Source: Symbiodinium microadriaticum (taxonomy: Eukaryota > Sar > Dinophyceae > Suessiales > Symbiodiniaceae). Taken from it: a DNA stretch of 64,000 nt. The position numbers and the translations under genes are program-made. How positions within the stretch are numbered: position 1 is the stretch's first letter; every line of letters begins with the position of its first letter. Shown here piece after piece: positions 31,801-43,900 of this stretch. The stretch is taken from contig LSRX01001512.1 of assembly GCA_001939145.1 (NCBI GenBank), positions 1-64,000 on the forward strand, in the 5' to 3' direction. The notes under the pieces were generated by a model. That model did no database searches. It was not told where the DNA came from and worked only from the letters and a program-made list of their open reading frames with translations.

Positions 31801-34557
31801 CATCACAGTCGATGTCGGGCGATGGATACTTCCTGTTGATCCGTGCGACAGACTTGGAGAGGACATCAAGCTACTGCAGCATGTGATGGGTATCTCGATT
31901 TCAGCGGAGGAGCCGATGTCGGTTGCATGCCAAAGACGACCCTACGTCCTGGGGCTTGCGTGATGTCGCCCTGCTTCAGGCGGTTGAACTCTTCTCCAGA
32001 GTTTCAGACATGGCAGCAGCTGCTTTGGGAAAGCAGTGTGCCGAGACACTGGGACTTCTGCGTAGTGTTTTCTTTTGGTGGTGACTTGGCTTGCTTTTGT
32101 GTGGCGTTGCAGCTATGATCCCCGCCAGTCGAGGATGAGATCTGGGAAGGCCATGGTGCGATGGCTGCACTGCGCTCACTGTGTGCCGAGTGCTCGAGTT
32201 CGATCGCGAAGCTGATCAGATTGGAGAATCGGATCTGGAACTCTTTGAATCTCCGGGAGCAGCGCTCCGTGGCCGCATTGCCTCAGATCCTTGTAGCAGG
32301 GGTCCTGAAATATCACAGGAGACAGAGGCCAACTGACAAGACCCTTCCAGCACCAAGTGAATCTCGGCCGGGTGACATTCAACGAGAAGGCGTCTGAACT
32401 TCCTATGAAACCAGAAGCACCCAAAAGGCAGCCTTCAGTAGCCCGCCCTGAAAAGCGACGATGGCTCTGGACGATAGGTAGGGCTTATATAATCGCTGGC
32501 AGCCGTGGCCGTCCGATCTTTCAAGTGCCCGATACCAACCCAGAAGCGGACAGTTCCAGGCACAGCATCTGAGGAACACAGGCTTAGTACAGTCACTGTT
32601 GAAGTTGCAGCAGTTGGCCTTTCGATGTTCTCCGCCACGGAAGAAGTGAAGCAGCAGGCGATGCAGCAAAGTTCACGGGAACCCTAGCAGACTGCTTCGC
32701 GATGATCGACCGCAGCCCCAAAACCCAGCATATTATATGAAGATTCAATCGTGGAGAAGTCAGGGGTAAAGTCCGAGATGCATGATGCCTTTTCGACGGA
32801 GCCATCTCACACACCACTTCAGGACTTTAGGATCAAGTCGCTGTCTGCTGAGGCTTGGCATCCGGACTCTGCGGCACACGCTTCCTGGTCAATTGCTGGG
32901 TTGCTAGGTTTCATAAAGCAGTGTGCAGCGCGAAACGGGATTCTGCTCATTGCAAACAGAGGCTTCTACCCGGGAACGGTGATGGATGCCTGCGAGCCCA
33001 ACCTTCCGAAGAGCGACAAGCTCTTTGCAAATGAGTCGCCCAGCTCTATTATGAGAAGGCAAGCATTCAGCGACAGGCTTCTTGTTGAGAAAGGCGGTTC
33101 GTTGCGCAAGGTACAATGGCGTGTATCTGGACGGCAAGGGCTGGTTGCCTGCGCATTGGCGTGACCATCATCTACTTCAAGGTCAGCCGCTGGCTTGCAT
33201 CATTCGTGTTGCTTGGAACTTGCTTAGAAGGCGTGAGTGTTGCATTGAAGCACTTGACTCGCTTTTTCGTGCCAGGTCTCGAGCTATTTGGCACGCCAAC
33301 CGGCTGGCTGCAAGAGCCTCAAAAGTACTCGATGCGGCCGTCGAAGCTTCAAAGTGACCAGGATGTTCATTTGCGCTGTACGTAAGCTGTTGAGGTTGGG
33401 AATCTGCTGAACCATCCACCTGCCGACATCCTTCCAAACTGCATTCCGATGGCATTTCGATGGCCGACGTGGTCAGAGCTGGGTTCGGGCCCTGCCGCTT
33501 TTTTGTGTCTGCGTCGAAACTGCAAAACTTTGCGGAGGCGAGGAGAACCCCGCTCTCTGGGCACGGCTACTTCCTCATGTCTTCATGCGGCAAGGACAAG
33601 TCGTGCAAACAGCCAGCGGAAGAAGAGATGACCAGGCATGGGGCGTAGGGTTACAGCCTGCCAGCGAATCGAATATCTAGCAAAGCCTGGTGGGAGCCCA
33701 GGGTGCTGTGAAGTTCCCTGCCTGGCCCTACATGGGCATGGCCTTCATCACTGTGTTAGAGGCTCGCTCGGGAGCCTTGCCTCAACCAGTGAAACTAGTT
33801 GTGTTCAGATTTTGTAGTGCCATGGAAGCATCATCAGCCTGCCGGAGCACAGCAGCCTCAAGGAGAGGAGCTCTTCTGGAACTACCGCCGCCCGGCTGAT
33901 GCCCCGGGTATGGATTGAATGTCTTGACAGAGACTGAGGGCTGCATCCACGAGACGGCCAGGGCTCCCAGAAGTTCCCGAGTTGGTACTCGCCGGTGGAT
34001 GAAGACGCTCTGGAGTCGGCTGTCTTCGGATGGGAAAAGATATGCGCGCGCAGCGTTTCGATGCTTGGACATGTCCTTTTCGGGTTCTGTCTAGAGTTTT
34101 CTGCAGGCGAGGACTATCCGCTCACGCCGATGCAGGGGCCTTGGAGTTTGTGATGCCGTGGTGTCGCAAGACAACTCACAGATTCACGCCATCTAAGCTT
34201 GTGCGGCGGTCGGGCACCGGCTGCAGGTCTGCGTATGGTACGCCTTCTCCCGCCTCTCCTTGGCGGCACTGCCGAACGGAGGAGTCTCGATGCTTGATGC
34301 GCTAGTCACTCTAGCCATGTTGCCGCCATGAACAGTTTTGTCGCTCGAGACTGCAATTCACTCACCTTCAAGCAAGCGCAGAGCTCACGAATGTTGAGCC
34401 ACCTTCAAGCAGAAGAGCATGAAGTGTCCCAAGATAGATAGCGGGAGATCGTCCTCTAGATGATAAGGTTCACGGCAGCTCAGGTGCATATTCCGGCCAA
34501 GACTTGAAAGTAGTTGGCATGTTTTGTAGGCTTTGCGACAGTGTATAAAGGCTCTGC
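28881..34557. other. Long intron-like stretch with isolated exon-like segments
   Basis: 30052-30120 codes a hydrophobic segment (LFLMPAAFFIMTIFAFVRKA) that would suit a first membrane helix following the Cys-rich exons. Other + frames with exon-like composition are about 31490-31600 (RADAVLRTLAFDGEAPPSVF), about 32115-32215 after gttgcag (YDPRQSRMRSGKAMVRWL) and 32751-33164 (137 residues, no family). Nothing is recognised on the minus strand. Confidence 0.3.
30985..31058. repeat. GTAT tetranucleotide microsatellite with decayed flank
   Basis: About fifteen gtat/cgta units are followed to about 31380 by AT-rich sequence with frequent gatag, acag and aatga words that looks like an older, decayed tetranucleotide array. 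A similar pair of clean and decayed arrays sits at 62.4-62.7 kb. Confidence 0.85.
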
Positions 34558-35316
34558 ATGGCGCTCGAGATTCCTGGCGATGGGAATGATGAACAGTGGC
34601 AGTTGCTGCCAGAGCTGGAATACACGGATGCGGTTGACTCCTGGAACGTTCGTGCAAGCCCAGAGCTCGATTCTTTTGTGCTCTGCGTGCTACAGGCAGG
34701 GCAGCCTTTCAGCGTGCTCGGGGAGCAGGAAGATTGGCTCCATATCCGTACCGAAAACGGCGTGAAGGGCTGGAGCTACAAAAAGTTCGGGGACCGTCAA
34801 GTGTTGGTCCCCGTCGGTCATGTTGGAAACGTGACGGTGCAGCCGGAGCTCAGCACCAAGAGCTCCGGGGACCTCTCGGGTCTCATGTCGGAGCTGGGGG
34901 AGCGCCGCCGCTCCCTCTCCGAGGCGCCAAAGGCATCTGCGGAGCTGGTCCGTGCCGCCCAGGGCGTGCAGAAGACCATGGCCAAGCTGGAGCTCTACGG
35001 CATCGAGCAGGCCCGGCACACAATTTTGTTCGAGGGCACTTCAAAAGCTGGCCTGTGGCCTGCCCACAGGAGAAACTTCTTGCAGCCGAGGGCCCAGAGG
35101 ATTTGGCAGCAATCCAGAGAGCTGTGGAGGAATCGGCGCAGACTCCGTTTTTGGGCTTTCATGTTGGATCCGTGCTTTGTGGATGCCAGGACTTGTCTGT
35201 TGAGTTGTGCCGATCCTCCTCGTACAAGCACTCGGCCATTTTGCAGCAAGTATGGCCGACATCAGCTGTTCGCCTTTCCGATGCGTCGCACAGACAGAAA
35301 GATAATGAAGATCTGA
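34558..35316 (+). CDS. SH3b-domain protein
   Basis: ATG 34558 opens a 252-residue frame. Residues about 27-78 fit a bacterial-type SH3 (SH3b) domain: VDSWNVRASPELDSF, then a hydrophobic strand with QAGQPFSVLGEQEDWLHIR and NGVKGWSYKK. The 'NVR..P' start, the 'W..I' strand and the 'GW' end are the usual landmarks. Residues 100-165 are helical (SGLMSELGERRRSLSEAPKA). After about 35035 a different frame looks more protein-like (CPQEKLLAAEGPEDLAAIQR, then VEESAQTPFLGFHVGS, to about 35330), so an intron or indel near 35035 probably makes the 3' part of the 252-residue frame non-genuine. SH3b domains bind peptides or cell-wall-like ligands; the partner here is unknown. Confidence 0.6.
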   Translation: MALEIPGDGNDEQWQLLPELEYTDAVDSWNVRASPELDSFVLCVLQAGQPFSVLGEQEDWLHIRTENGVKGWSYKKFGDRQVLVPVGHVGNVTVQPELSTKSSGDLSGLMSELGERRRSLSEAPKASAELVRAAQGVQKTMAKLELYGIEQARHTILFEGTSKAGLWPAHRRNFLQPRAQRIWQQSRELWRNRRRLRFWAFMLDPCFVDARTCLLSCADPPRTSTRPFCSKYGRHQLFAFPMRRTDRKIMKI

Positions 35317-36986
35317 GGAATTTCAGAATCCGCAGAAAGACAGCTGCTGGCTGTCGACTTTCTTCCAAAGCTTGTGGCATTCCCGCGTCTTCCATGCCCT
35401 CTTCGACAGCCTAGTGCGTCCTTTGCCATCGCAGGCACAAGTGGGAAGGGCCAGCGACAGGGCCGGGAAGGAGTTTTGAATGTGCGTCGATCCGACTGGA
35501 TAAGCTTGGCATCCGAGGGTTGCTAGATATTCCCCAAAGGTCATCGATCCTCGGGAAATTTTCACATGGCGGCATTTGAGCCTCTGCGTGCGAGCCAGAC
35601 GTGCAAACAGTCTCGATAGCAAAGGTCAGTGAACCGATGACTTGATTCATGTCGTGCGAGCGGTGATACGCGTAAATGTGTCAGGGTGGTGGAGCTGTCT
35701 CTGACGCCCTTCGAGAAACCTGGGAGTTGTACGAGCAAAGCGCTGCGAATGGCCGACCAGTCCCAATCCGATTCCTCGTCGATGCCTGGGGCAGCGGCTA
35801 TGGCGACTGCGCGGAGGCCGGGCTGTGGCGGTTTCGTAGAAGAGAAGAGAGCCCCGAAATTGCTGTGAGGCCTTCGCGAAACTGCAGGAGGTTCCCTGAC
35901 TCCGGTTGCGCCTTTTTCACATTTGCAAGTGCATCTGCGCATCGACCTGGGGTTCCTTGACCTGGAAGGACCCGTGCTTGAAACCCTTGGCTGAGCTCAT
36001 TGCATCTGTACCTGTGAATTTCAGCGGCGAAGCCCTCACAGCGGTCGAATTCTGGAAAGATGTCGTAGACATGGGCTGCTTGGCGGCATTAGGGATCTGT
36101 TGAAACGCCAGCCGCAAAATCCAGAAACATCCTAAAACCCCGAAATGGTCGCTCGAGGTGTCCAGGATGCACCTTTGCTGGCCCTGGACCTGGTGCTGCC
36201 CTCGATGTCCAGCGGCTCCATCCTCAATCTCGTCCTCGCTATGGTGCCCCGCACCTAGACCTTTTGGAGCACCCCTTTTCGCTGTGTGTTTAGGTTCAGG
36301 CCAGAGCTTAGTCGGAGTCCTCCATGAGTCGCTTCAAATCGGTGCGCCAATTTTGACCTGTCCAGTTTTTTTGTTTTCTGCCAGGGCCGCTAAGCGAAAG
36401 AATGCTGTGGTCCAAAAGAAATCCCACACCACCAGTAATGCTTCCCCTTACTGGCCATCGGCGTGCAGTGTCGACAGGTGGCAAAGCACGCGGAGAGCAC
36501 ATGGCGGACCTGGGAGACAGCCACCACTTGGTTGCCATGATCTGCTACATCGAAGCATTTCAGCATTATGTGGCTGGCCTGCTACCAGTACGAGTCAAGC
36601 CTGGGCAGTGCGTTCGTCAAGCAGGTGACTTGGTTAAGTTAACCTGTGCGGTGACAACAAAGGTAGTTTTCTGCCGGCGGCAGTCTGCCCCCTGGCCCGC
36701 AATTAGCAAAAAGGATGGCGAGGAGTGCTTTCTGCTGATCGTGATCTTAACGGCTGGCTGGCAGGATGACAACTGCTGGCTCTTTTTCAATGACTTGCCA
36801 GGCATGGATGGATTTCTCTCTGACAGCCCGGTCCAGTCGTCCACAAATGTAGACCTGCAGCGCACAAGCGGAGCCTCCTTGCAAAGATTCGGTGTCAGAA
36901 TCCTATTGGAGTCATAGCAGAGCCCGTGTCTGAGATGTGTTTACCAGCTTCACGGCTGCAAGTCCGCGAACTTCTGGCCGGCTTTG
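35317..36986. other. Unassigned stretch with exon-like segments on +
   Basis: Candidate coding segments: about 35690-35868 (frame with SLTPFEKPGSCTSKALRMAD), about 35890-35990 (LTPVAPFSHLQVHLRIDLGF), ATG 36145 (VQDAPLLALDLVLPSMSSGS) and 36402-36917 (171 residues including DLGDSHHLVAMICYIEAFQH). They might be later exons of the SH3b gene. No family is recognised. Confidence 0.3.
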
Positions 36987-37208
36987 ATGTCAGGCGTTGC
37001 TCGGGGCGTCCGCAAAGAGTTCTTCGGTTGGGTGGCCATCGCTCACGAATGCGCGCGCCGCCGGGCTGCCATGGGGATGCAGGCGGCTTGTCTGGACGCC
37101 GCGCGAAACGACTGCCCAGGTTTCGAGCTGAGACCGAAGGTTCTCCTGTACGCTTCTCGACTGCAAACAGAAGCCTTTGTGGTCCTTGCTTCCCTGGTCT
37201 TTGCTTGA
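36987..37208 (+). CDS. Hypothetical 73-residue ORF
   Basis: ATG 36987 to TGA 37206. The composition is protein-like: Ala/Arg-rich helix (GVRKEFFGWVAIAHECARRR), then a hydrophobic end (QTEAFVVLASLVFA). No family is recognised. It could be an exon read to a chance stop. Confidence 0.3.
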   Translation: MSGVARGVRKEFFGWVAIAHECARRRAAMGMQAACLDAARNDCPGFELRPKVLLYASRLQTEAFVVLASLVFA

Positions 37209-37504
37209 AGGAGAGCCCGTTGAAGGCGCAGGAGACCATGAAGTCAGGGAGCCCAATGCTGCGAGCCTCAATCCAGGTTGGGCTACCATTACCGCCACCA
37301 TCATCCTCTACTTATACTTCCTCTACTTCCTCTTCCACTTCTTCTAGTACTTCTACTACTTCATGGTTGACACCATGGCAAGGCTGCGGCTGCGGCCAAG
37401 CTACATAGAACTCCGTGGGGCCTCTGGAGTCTGGGAGTGTGCCCGGCTCTCGGACACAGTGCCTGGCTCCTTAGTTCCGTGAAGACGTATACGCCCTAAA
37501 CCTT

Positions 37505-37669
37505 ATGGACGCCCCAGGAAACCCACGCAACCCCCAGGAAACCCCTCTGCAAGCTTATGAACTCCTATTGAAGAACCCCTTTGAAGGCATTCTCGTGGTG
37601 GTCATTGCCTTGGTTCTGCAGCAGCTCCGAGAGATTCAGGGCATCCTGCGAGTCGGTAGCCCGCGGTGA
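37505..37669 (+). CDS. Hypothetical 54-residue ORF with one membrane segment
   Basis: ATG 37505 to TGA 37667. A Pro/Asn-rich start (MDAPGNPRNPQETPLQAYEL) is followed by a hydrophobic helix (FEGILVVVIALVLQQLREIQ) and a short basic end. In layout it recalls retroelement ORF-A, but there is no residue-level match I can defend. The preceding 60 bases contain repeated ccaggaaaccc words. Confidence 0.3.
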   Translation: MDAPGNPRNPQETPLQAYELLLKNPFEGILVVVIALVLQQLREIQGILRVGSPR

Positions 37670-38000
37670 AAAGCAGTCCGTGCCTGCTTTTCTGAGTGGC
37701 CCAGTCACCCCCCGGCTCCTCTCTTCATTCTCTCACATCATTTTTGCTAAGATGTTTTTTTCTGAGGCAGTTTGCATCTTGTGATGCGTTTCGTATCTTG
37801 TATTCTTGTAGTTACTTGCACCTTTTTTTCTTTTTCACGTGGCTTGGCGCCAGAGGACTCCGTGGGGGATCGGCCCCGGGATGCTGCAACCAAGGCTGAA
37901 GCTGGCTGCTGCTGTGTTTTTTCTCGCCCTTCTTTTGGCCGTGGTACTAGTAATACAGTAAGACTGAGATCTGGCATGTGATGTGCCGAACGGCTGCTAG

Positions 38001-39109
38001 ATCTTGGTCAACTCTGTGGCCATGCGCTTCATCAACTCGGTGATCGTCATGAGCTTTATCCTCCATCCCGTGGTGGTGAGGCCGTCGCCTTATCATCATC
38101 ACTTTCAGACTCAACCTGAGCTTTGCGCACGCCTTCTGCTGCGAGTTCGGTCCAGGATCCTGGTGGTCGGCTTCGAATGCGAGGAGCTGGACGTCCTGCG
38201 CCACAGGCCGGTTGCTGAGCAGCCTGCCACCCTGCTGTAGCAGTGTTTTTGCGTATTTCCCAACAGATGTTGTGGGTGTGATTGGTGTGATGGTGACACA
38301 CGGTCTGCCTCCGGCAGGCATGACCTCGGAGTAGAGTGCAAATCCACCACCCACATGCCTGCTGCCCAGTCACCGGTCTCATGGACTGGCCGGAAGCAGT
38401 GCGAAGCTTCCAAGGCAGTGGCTTTGCTTAAGCACCGTGGGGCTTGTTGTCTACGGAATCGGCGTGCCGGTCGACACCCCAGAGAGCTTACAGCTGCCGT
38501 GATTGGAGGTTCTGTGCATTTTGTTGTCAGGTTGCACTCTTCATAGCACTCTTCAGGGTTCGGAAGCGCCTCTTCCATGCGGACCGGATGGGCTGCAGCT
38601 GCATCGTGAAGCTCCGCCCCGCAGTGTCTGCCTCTTCCCATCAGCGCATGCCCAACTGCCGAGAGGAAGTTCGAAAGAGATTCGGCTTCCTGTACAACGG
38701 CTTTGAGTCGCAAGCTCGATCTGCAAGAAGAAGTTTCCGACAGGGCTCAGAAAGCGAGATGTTCGCCCAGGCTCAGATACTATTACTTCGAATCAGCGGA
38801 ACACTCAGGGCAGGAAGTCGTTTCCATGCTACCGGCAGGTTTTGCCGTTCTCTCCCAGGTGTACATGTTCAGGAAGGTGATGATCCTCCTCTTTTTCACT
38901 GCTCCGACAATGTACGTGCGAATGGTGCCTTAGCTGGATCTTTGAACCTCTGGGCATGTCGGATCTGTGCTTTGATGTGGCAGGTTCTCATGCTCTTCAC
39001 CTCCTTTGGCTTCATCTTGCTGCACGTCTATTCCGGCCCCTTTGACAACCGTAGCTACCTCTGCCCGTTCCCTAGGAAGCGCCTCGTTGAGCAGCCTTCC
39101 TACCAGTAG
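38001..39109 (+). CDS. C-terminal membrane exons of a polycystin-like / GCC2-GCC3 protein
   Basis: Exon-like pieces in order: 38001-38075, after gctgctag and before gtgag, codes ILVNSVAMRFINSVIVMSFI (membrane helix). About 38623-38706 codes MPNCREEVRKRFGFLYNGFE. From 38771, after cgcccag, comes LRYYYFESA, then about 38859-38925 VYMFRKVMILLFFTAPTM. 38984-39109, after gtggcag, codes VLMLFTSFGFILLHVYSGPF then DNRSYLCPF and a TAG. The series 'RFGFLYxGF', 'YYFES..M.RK', 'GFILLHxxxxPFDNR' is the conserved C-terminal membrane signature I know from large protist Cys-rich receptor/polycystin-like proteins. The Cys-rich exons at 28.3-28.9 kb may be the same gene (about 11 kb) or a second copy. Confidence 0.5.
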
Positions 39110-40976
39110 CTGTCTTCTGCAGCTCTTGAGGCCTTGATCGGCTCGAGGCCTTGAACCTGCTCGTGGGGCCCTCGAAAGCCCCCTCTCACTCCTCTCACTG
39201 CGCTGGCGGAAAAAAGGAGCCTTGCCGCCAAGGCGCTGACCGTGACGGTGTCGGCACGCCTCATCTTCGACATCCGGCAGGCCAGGGCCGCTGCGGCGTT
39301 GTTCCGGGACCGCGCAGATTTCCGAACTGGCTGTGCCAGGTTGAGGGGCTTAGAGTTTGAGCCTGAATACTTTCATGCTAATACTCACAACACACGAAAC
39401 CATTCAGGAGCACGACAGCGCAAATACAACAATGCTGTTTATTACTAACAACAGCAACATGAACGTCGATTGTCAGTATTCCCCGCTCGACGAAGGCAAT
39501 ATTTTGTCAACTGAGTCAAAGCAGAGCCAGTGCTGAAAATACGTAGCTCAGATCGGAATGATGCAGAACGCCAAAGAATAGTACTCGGCATAAAAGAAGA
39601 GCAAGCACACGAGTTTCAAATAGGTGTCATGAATGATGTAGATAGAACGGGTCGGAGCAAACCCCGAACCAATCCCACTGCTCTTAAGCCCGGATGCGAT
39701 CTTAAGACTCAACACATCTTCATACTCAATTTCGCTGGCCGCTAGATCTCAAGGAATGCAGATGTTTGTTAGGTAGAATTTTAGCGAGGTTATGCACCGA
39801 TGAGTAAGCATTAATCAACAAGCATGTTACTGTATCAAACATGCCAGTCAACGTAACAGTGATCTTAATTGAATCGATGCGTATTGCGGTTTAGATGTAA
39901 AGCATGGTAGCAAATCAAATCAAATCGACCAATAATTGAAGGACGATGTTGTCGTTGTGCAGACATGAAATGGTTGGGCTGTTCATTTACGCTCGGCATC
40001 ATCGTTCTTTGTATCATACGAGATGTAGGTTGGTTTTTAAGCATGCCGGATACTGTATCAGGCAAGGGCGTGGTGTTTTGAATCCATGACCGCATGACGT
40101 GAGCATAACTTTGCTAGAGCCTTGCCAGAGCACACTGGTGTTTACGGCGTCGTCTACAGCTCGACTGGAAATCTGACAGCATGAATGTAGTCTTGGTCCT
40201 TAAACCTCAAAGCTGAAGAACTGCTAGAACCCCACAGGAAAGTGCACCATGGTCAAAACATAGTGTGTTGCGTGGGTTGTTTTTGATGTGAGTCCATGTA
40301 GTATGACAGGTATTGGGTTCTACCATCGGCGGTGAGGTTTGTAGTTTTTGAGTCTAGATTTTCTGTCGTGGGTGGTAGGATCAGTGCCGTGATATTTTGG
40401 GCTGATGCCATCAGTACTTGCGTAGTCAGGCACCTGCACGCGTGGCGTGCAGATGCCTGCAAATGCAGATGGTTAATGTTGTGCAGCAGTGACGGCAGGA
40501 ACTTTCAGGCGAGTTCTTCGAGGACTTCTTGGCTGTGCTGGCACGTGCCCCTTTCGACTCCGGCCCGGCGAATTCAGGACTTCGTGAACCATTGGACCAT
40601 GGACATCCTCCTGGTGCCGGCAGCTTGGTGCAGCTTGGTGTGGCGGGTCAGAGTTGACAAGCAGAACTTGGACCAGGATGTGTATGGAACCGGCAGGCTT
40701 CTGCTTGTACTGAGTCCTGAAGAGTGTAGCTGTCCGCAAAGGGAAAGATGGCTCAAGTCAAAGGCACCGTAGTGTCAGGAAACACGAGCAATGATTCGTA
40801 GCATTCTGAAGGCACGCCCGGCACAGGTCTGGGTGGTAACTGCGCGTGCTTGAAGCAGCTGACATTCACGCTGGCCTGCACCATAAAATAGCTCTTGACT
40901 CCAGAAGCATTTGGGTCATGTCTAGGTCTCCTTATCCTTGTGCGCTGGGCTAGCTCCAAGTGGCCATCTTGAAAAG
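39110..40976. other. Intergenic, no recognised gene
   Basis: About 39230-39370 has a + frame with LIFDIRQARAAAALFRDRAD that might be an exon. 39370-40250 is lower in GC and without long frames. 40332-40772 has a 146-residue + frame without family resemblance. No RNA gene or tandem repeat is visible. Confidence 0.4.
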
Positions 40977-43900
40977 ATGTCCTGTGGAGCTCTGCCTCTT
41001 TGTGCCATAGACTCCAGCTCTTCCTGCTCGTCCTACTCCTCGGATGATGAGCTCTTCGTCAACAAGCTTTCAGATGCCCCCGAGCCTGAGCTCATGCCCA
41101 AAGACCCAGCTAGAGTGCGCTTCTCCTGGTGACACGGCTGCACCTGGACCGCCTGGCGCAATGGAGGGGTGCTTCAGACGTGACGGAGTTGTAAGTCACA
41201 GAACGAGGTTTTGCCCATCTCAGCCACCCAAGACTTCCAGAGCAGCCTGGTATCTCCCCAAAGACTTTATCCACCTTTTTAGAATTCATAAGTCGTCCTA
41301 GTCTGAGCAATCCAGTTGCGAAGAGTATGTTTGAGTATTTGTCCCCAAAATGGAACCGAAGCTGGTCAAACCATGTCAAGCCTTATCGTTGGTGGTATTA
41401 GGGTACAGATTAATCATGTTTTGGGACACTATTTGGAGATAGTGGTGGTGGCAACCGGCAAGGTTTGTCCTAACTAAGTCTTCCCTCCAAGGAGAACTTT
41501 TGCAGCCTACGTTGGACCAGGACCTGTGTTTTCTGCGTCTGCAACTTTCTGATTCCGTCCCGGGCCTGTCTCGACTTGCAACTCCTGACATCCTCAAGGA
41601 TGGTTGATGAGCTTAGCCTACTTGGATCCGGGTAACCTGGAGAGCGACCTGCAAAGTGGTGCCTACACGGGCCACAGCCTCCTCTGGGTCGGCGCCTCAG
41701 ACTTCACAGTCCTGTACTGTGCAGACATGTACGGCTGGATTTCGGGAGCTGTGCCCACAGAGGTCTTGCTGCTGTGCCGCTTGTCTTTGATTCGTCGTTC
41801 GCCCAACTGGCCCGGCATCGCACACCCCACATCTTCCCACACCCTGCACCCTAAGCCCTCTTTCCTAGAGCCCTGCTATACCCTAAACCCTGCAAAACCC
41901 CAAACCCTGACCCTAAAGCCCTCGTGCCTGAGGCACCGTGGCTGGCCTCATCCTGCAAGTTCTGGCCGCACGACTGGCTGTGGTGACAGGTCAGCTCCTA
42001 AATTGACAGCAATGTCATCCGTAGAATAGAATCGTAGGTGGCAAGAGACGAAAAAAGAGCTCTACTGCTACCTCTATTTACCAAGATCGCAGTGGTGGAA
42101 TAGAGCCATCTTAACCAGGAGAGCAGACACGGCTGGTGTTAAGAATAAGACACCACGGTTGCTGGCAAACTGTTCTGGTTCCACGATCCATCTACGCTGC
42201 AACATTGAGTTTGGAAAAGATTCGGAGACCCAAACTGACGGTCCACATGTATGCGTACATGTAGCATACATCTCCACACAGGTGTACATACACGACAAAC
42301 GAGTTCACAAAAAGTAAAAGCAAAAGCAACTCAAGTTGTTGATAGCTTAGCATGAATGTTGTTCATGGCATAGAGGGGTGTGTGTGTGTGTGTGCGCATG
42401 ACTGTAGCGTCAGTGACAAGATGCGCATTGCGGCTCGATTCTTGGTTCGCGAGGCTTATCTGCAAGGCCAATGTGGGAAGCTGGTAAAGAAACCCTGGCC
42501 CTACAATCCCAAATATTAAGTTTCATAATAGGAAGAACCCTGATAAAGAGCCAGGGTTGTTCCTACATTACCTCCAGTCCCTCGAAGGGAGTACACCTTT
42601 CCACTCCTATAGTAGTATTCTTTTTGTTTCAACTGCTGCGTAGTAGTCCCGGCAGTTGCGATCTGCGACCCTTCGAGGACGTGATCTTGCACAGACCTGC
42701 CGTCTGGAATACCCACGCCAGCTGTCGAGGCTGCTGTGGATCATGACAGCTACTCGGCCCAACGGACAAGCGTTTCGTTGTAGGCAGAGGTTGTCCCACG
42801 TGGCTTCGGAAATGGATACTCTGACAACTCGTATGGACATTTTCCGGCGTCACGTAGGCCCCCTCGAAGCGTCTCGATTCGGATTCATAACGGACCCCAC
42901 AACAACGAGCACGGGATGAGCAAGGCATAGAGTGCTCATGAAATGAGGAAACCGGATCCGAGGCGTGCCAAGGGCTCCACACAGAATTGGTTGCAAACTG
43001 CAAGTGGCATCGAGTAAAACACCCCCTTAATTAATACCCCAACACCCATTCCGCGTGGCATATCCATACCATACCGACACCGAGTTCATGTCGCATGTTT
43101 CGCCTTGGACTTCGAATCAAAACCCCACGTAGAAGTGCGGAAGTATCACTCCTCACAATGATACCTTCGGCGAGACGTGGACACGCGGAACACCACAGCT
43201 TCTACTATCAGAGGACAGCTGAGAAGGCAGAGTTTGCTGTTTGCAGATACTTTGAAGGAGCTGGCCATTATCGGTGCCGACATACAGGAGGTGGTTGGCA
43301 CAGGAATTGCTCTGCGGTTTTCTGGAGTGTTTTCAGCAACTGGTTCTCTTCGTTGCTTTACGACCCTAGATAGATTTTTTTCTAGCAGTGCCACGCAGCT
43401 ATTTCGGAACCCGAGGGTGCTTTTTGGATGGCCTCTATGGGCTGCTTGGAAGCAGGAGTGTACAAAATGGGAGCAGCTGATCATAGCGGAGGTCGGCTCG
43501 TTGGCTACCGGTGTGGACACTTTCACCTTCCTTCTGATCCACCAACTGGGGAAGCGCTTCCTGGAGCTCTTTATCTTGATCCTCATCTCCCTGCCCTCGG
43601 GCCAGCACAGAGCGTCTTTGCCTGGTATGGACTCTTTGATGTGGGGGTTACCGGGTTCACCTCAGGTTGCTCACCTGCTACCTGGTGAATTTGTTCTTGA
43701 TGCCTCCTTCTGCAGAACAGTTCCTGCGTGGATTCAATTTCCATTGCGAAGACTATGCCGGACTGCAGCTTGTGGGGAGTGTGGGTGCCATGATCATGCC
43801 GCACAACTTATACCTGCACAGCGGCATCTGCAAGCAGCGTCTCAGACTCAGAAATCTCACAGCACGTGCAGCAAATCCCTTGCTTCTTTGTTCGTTCTTT

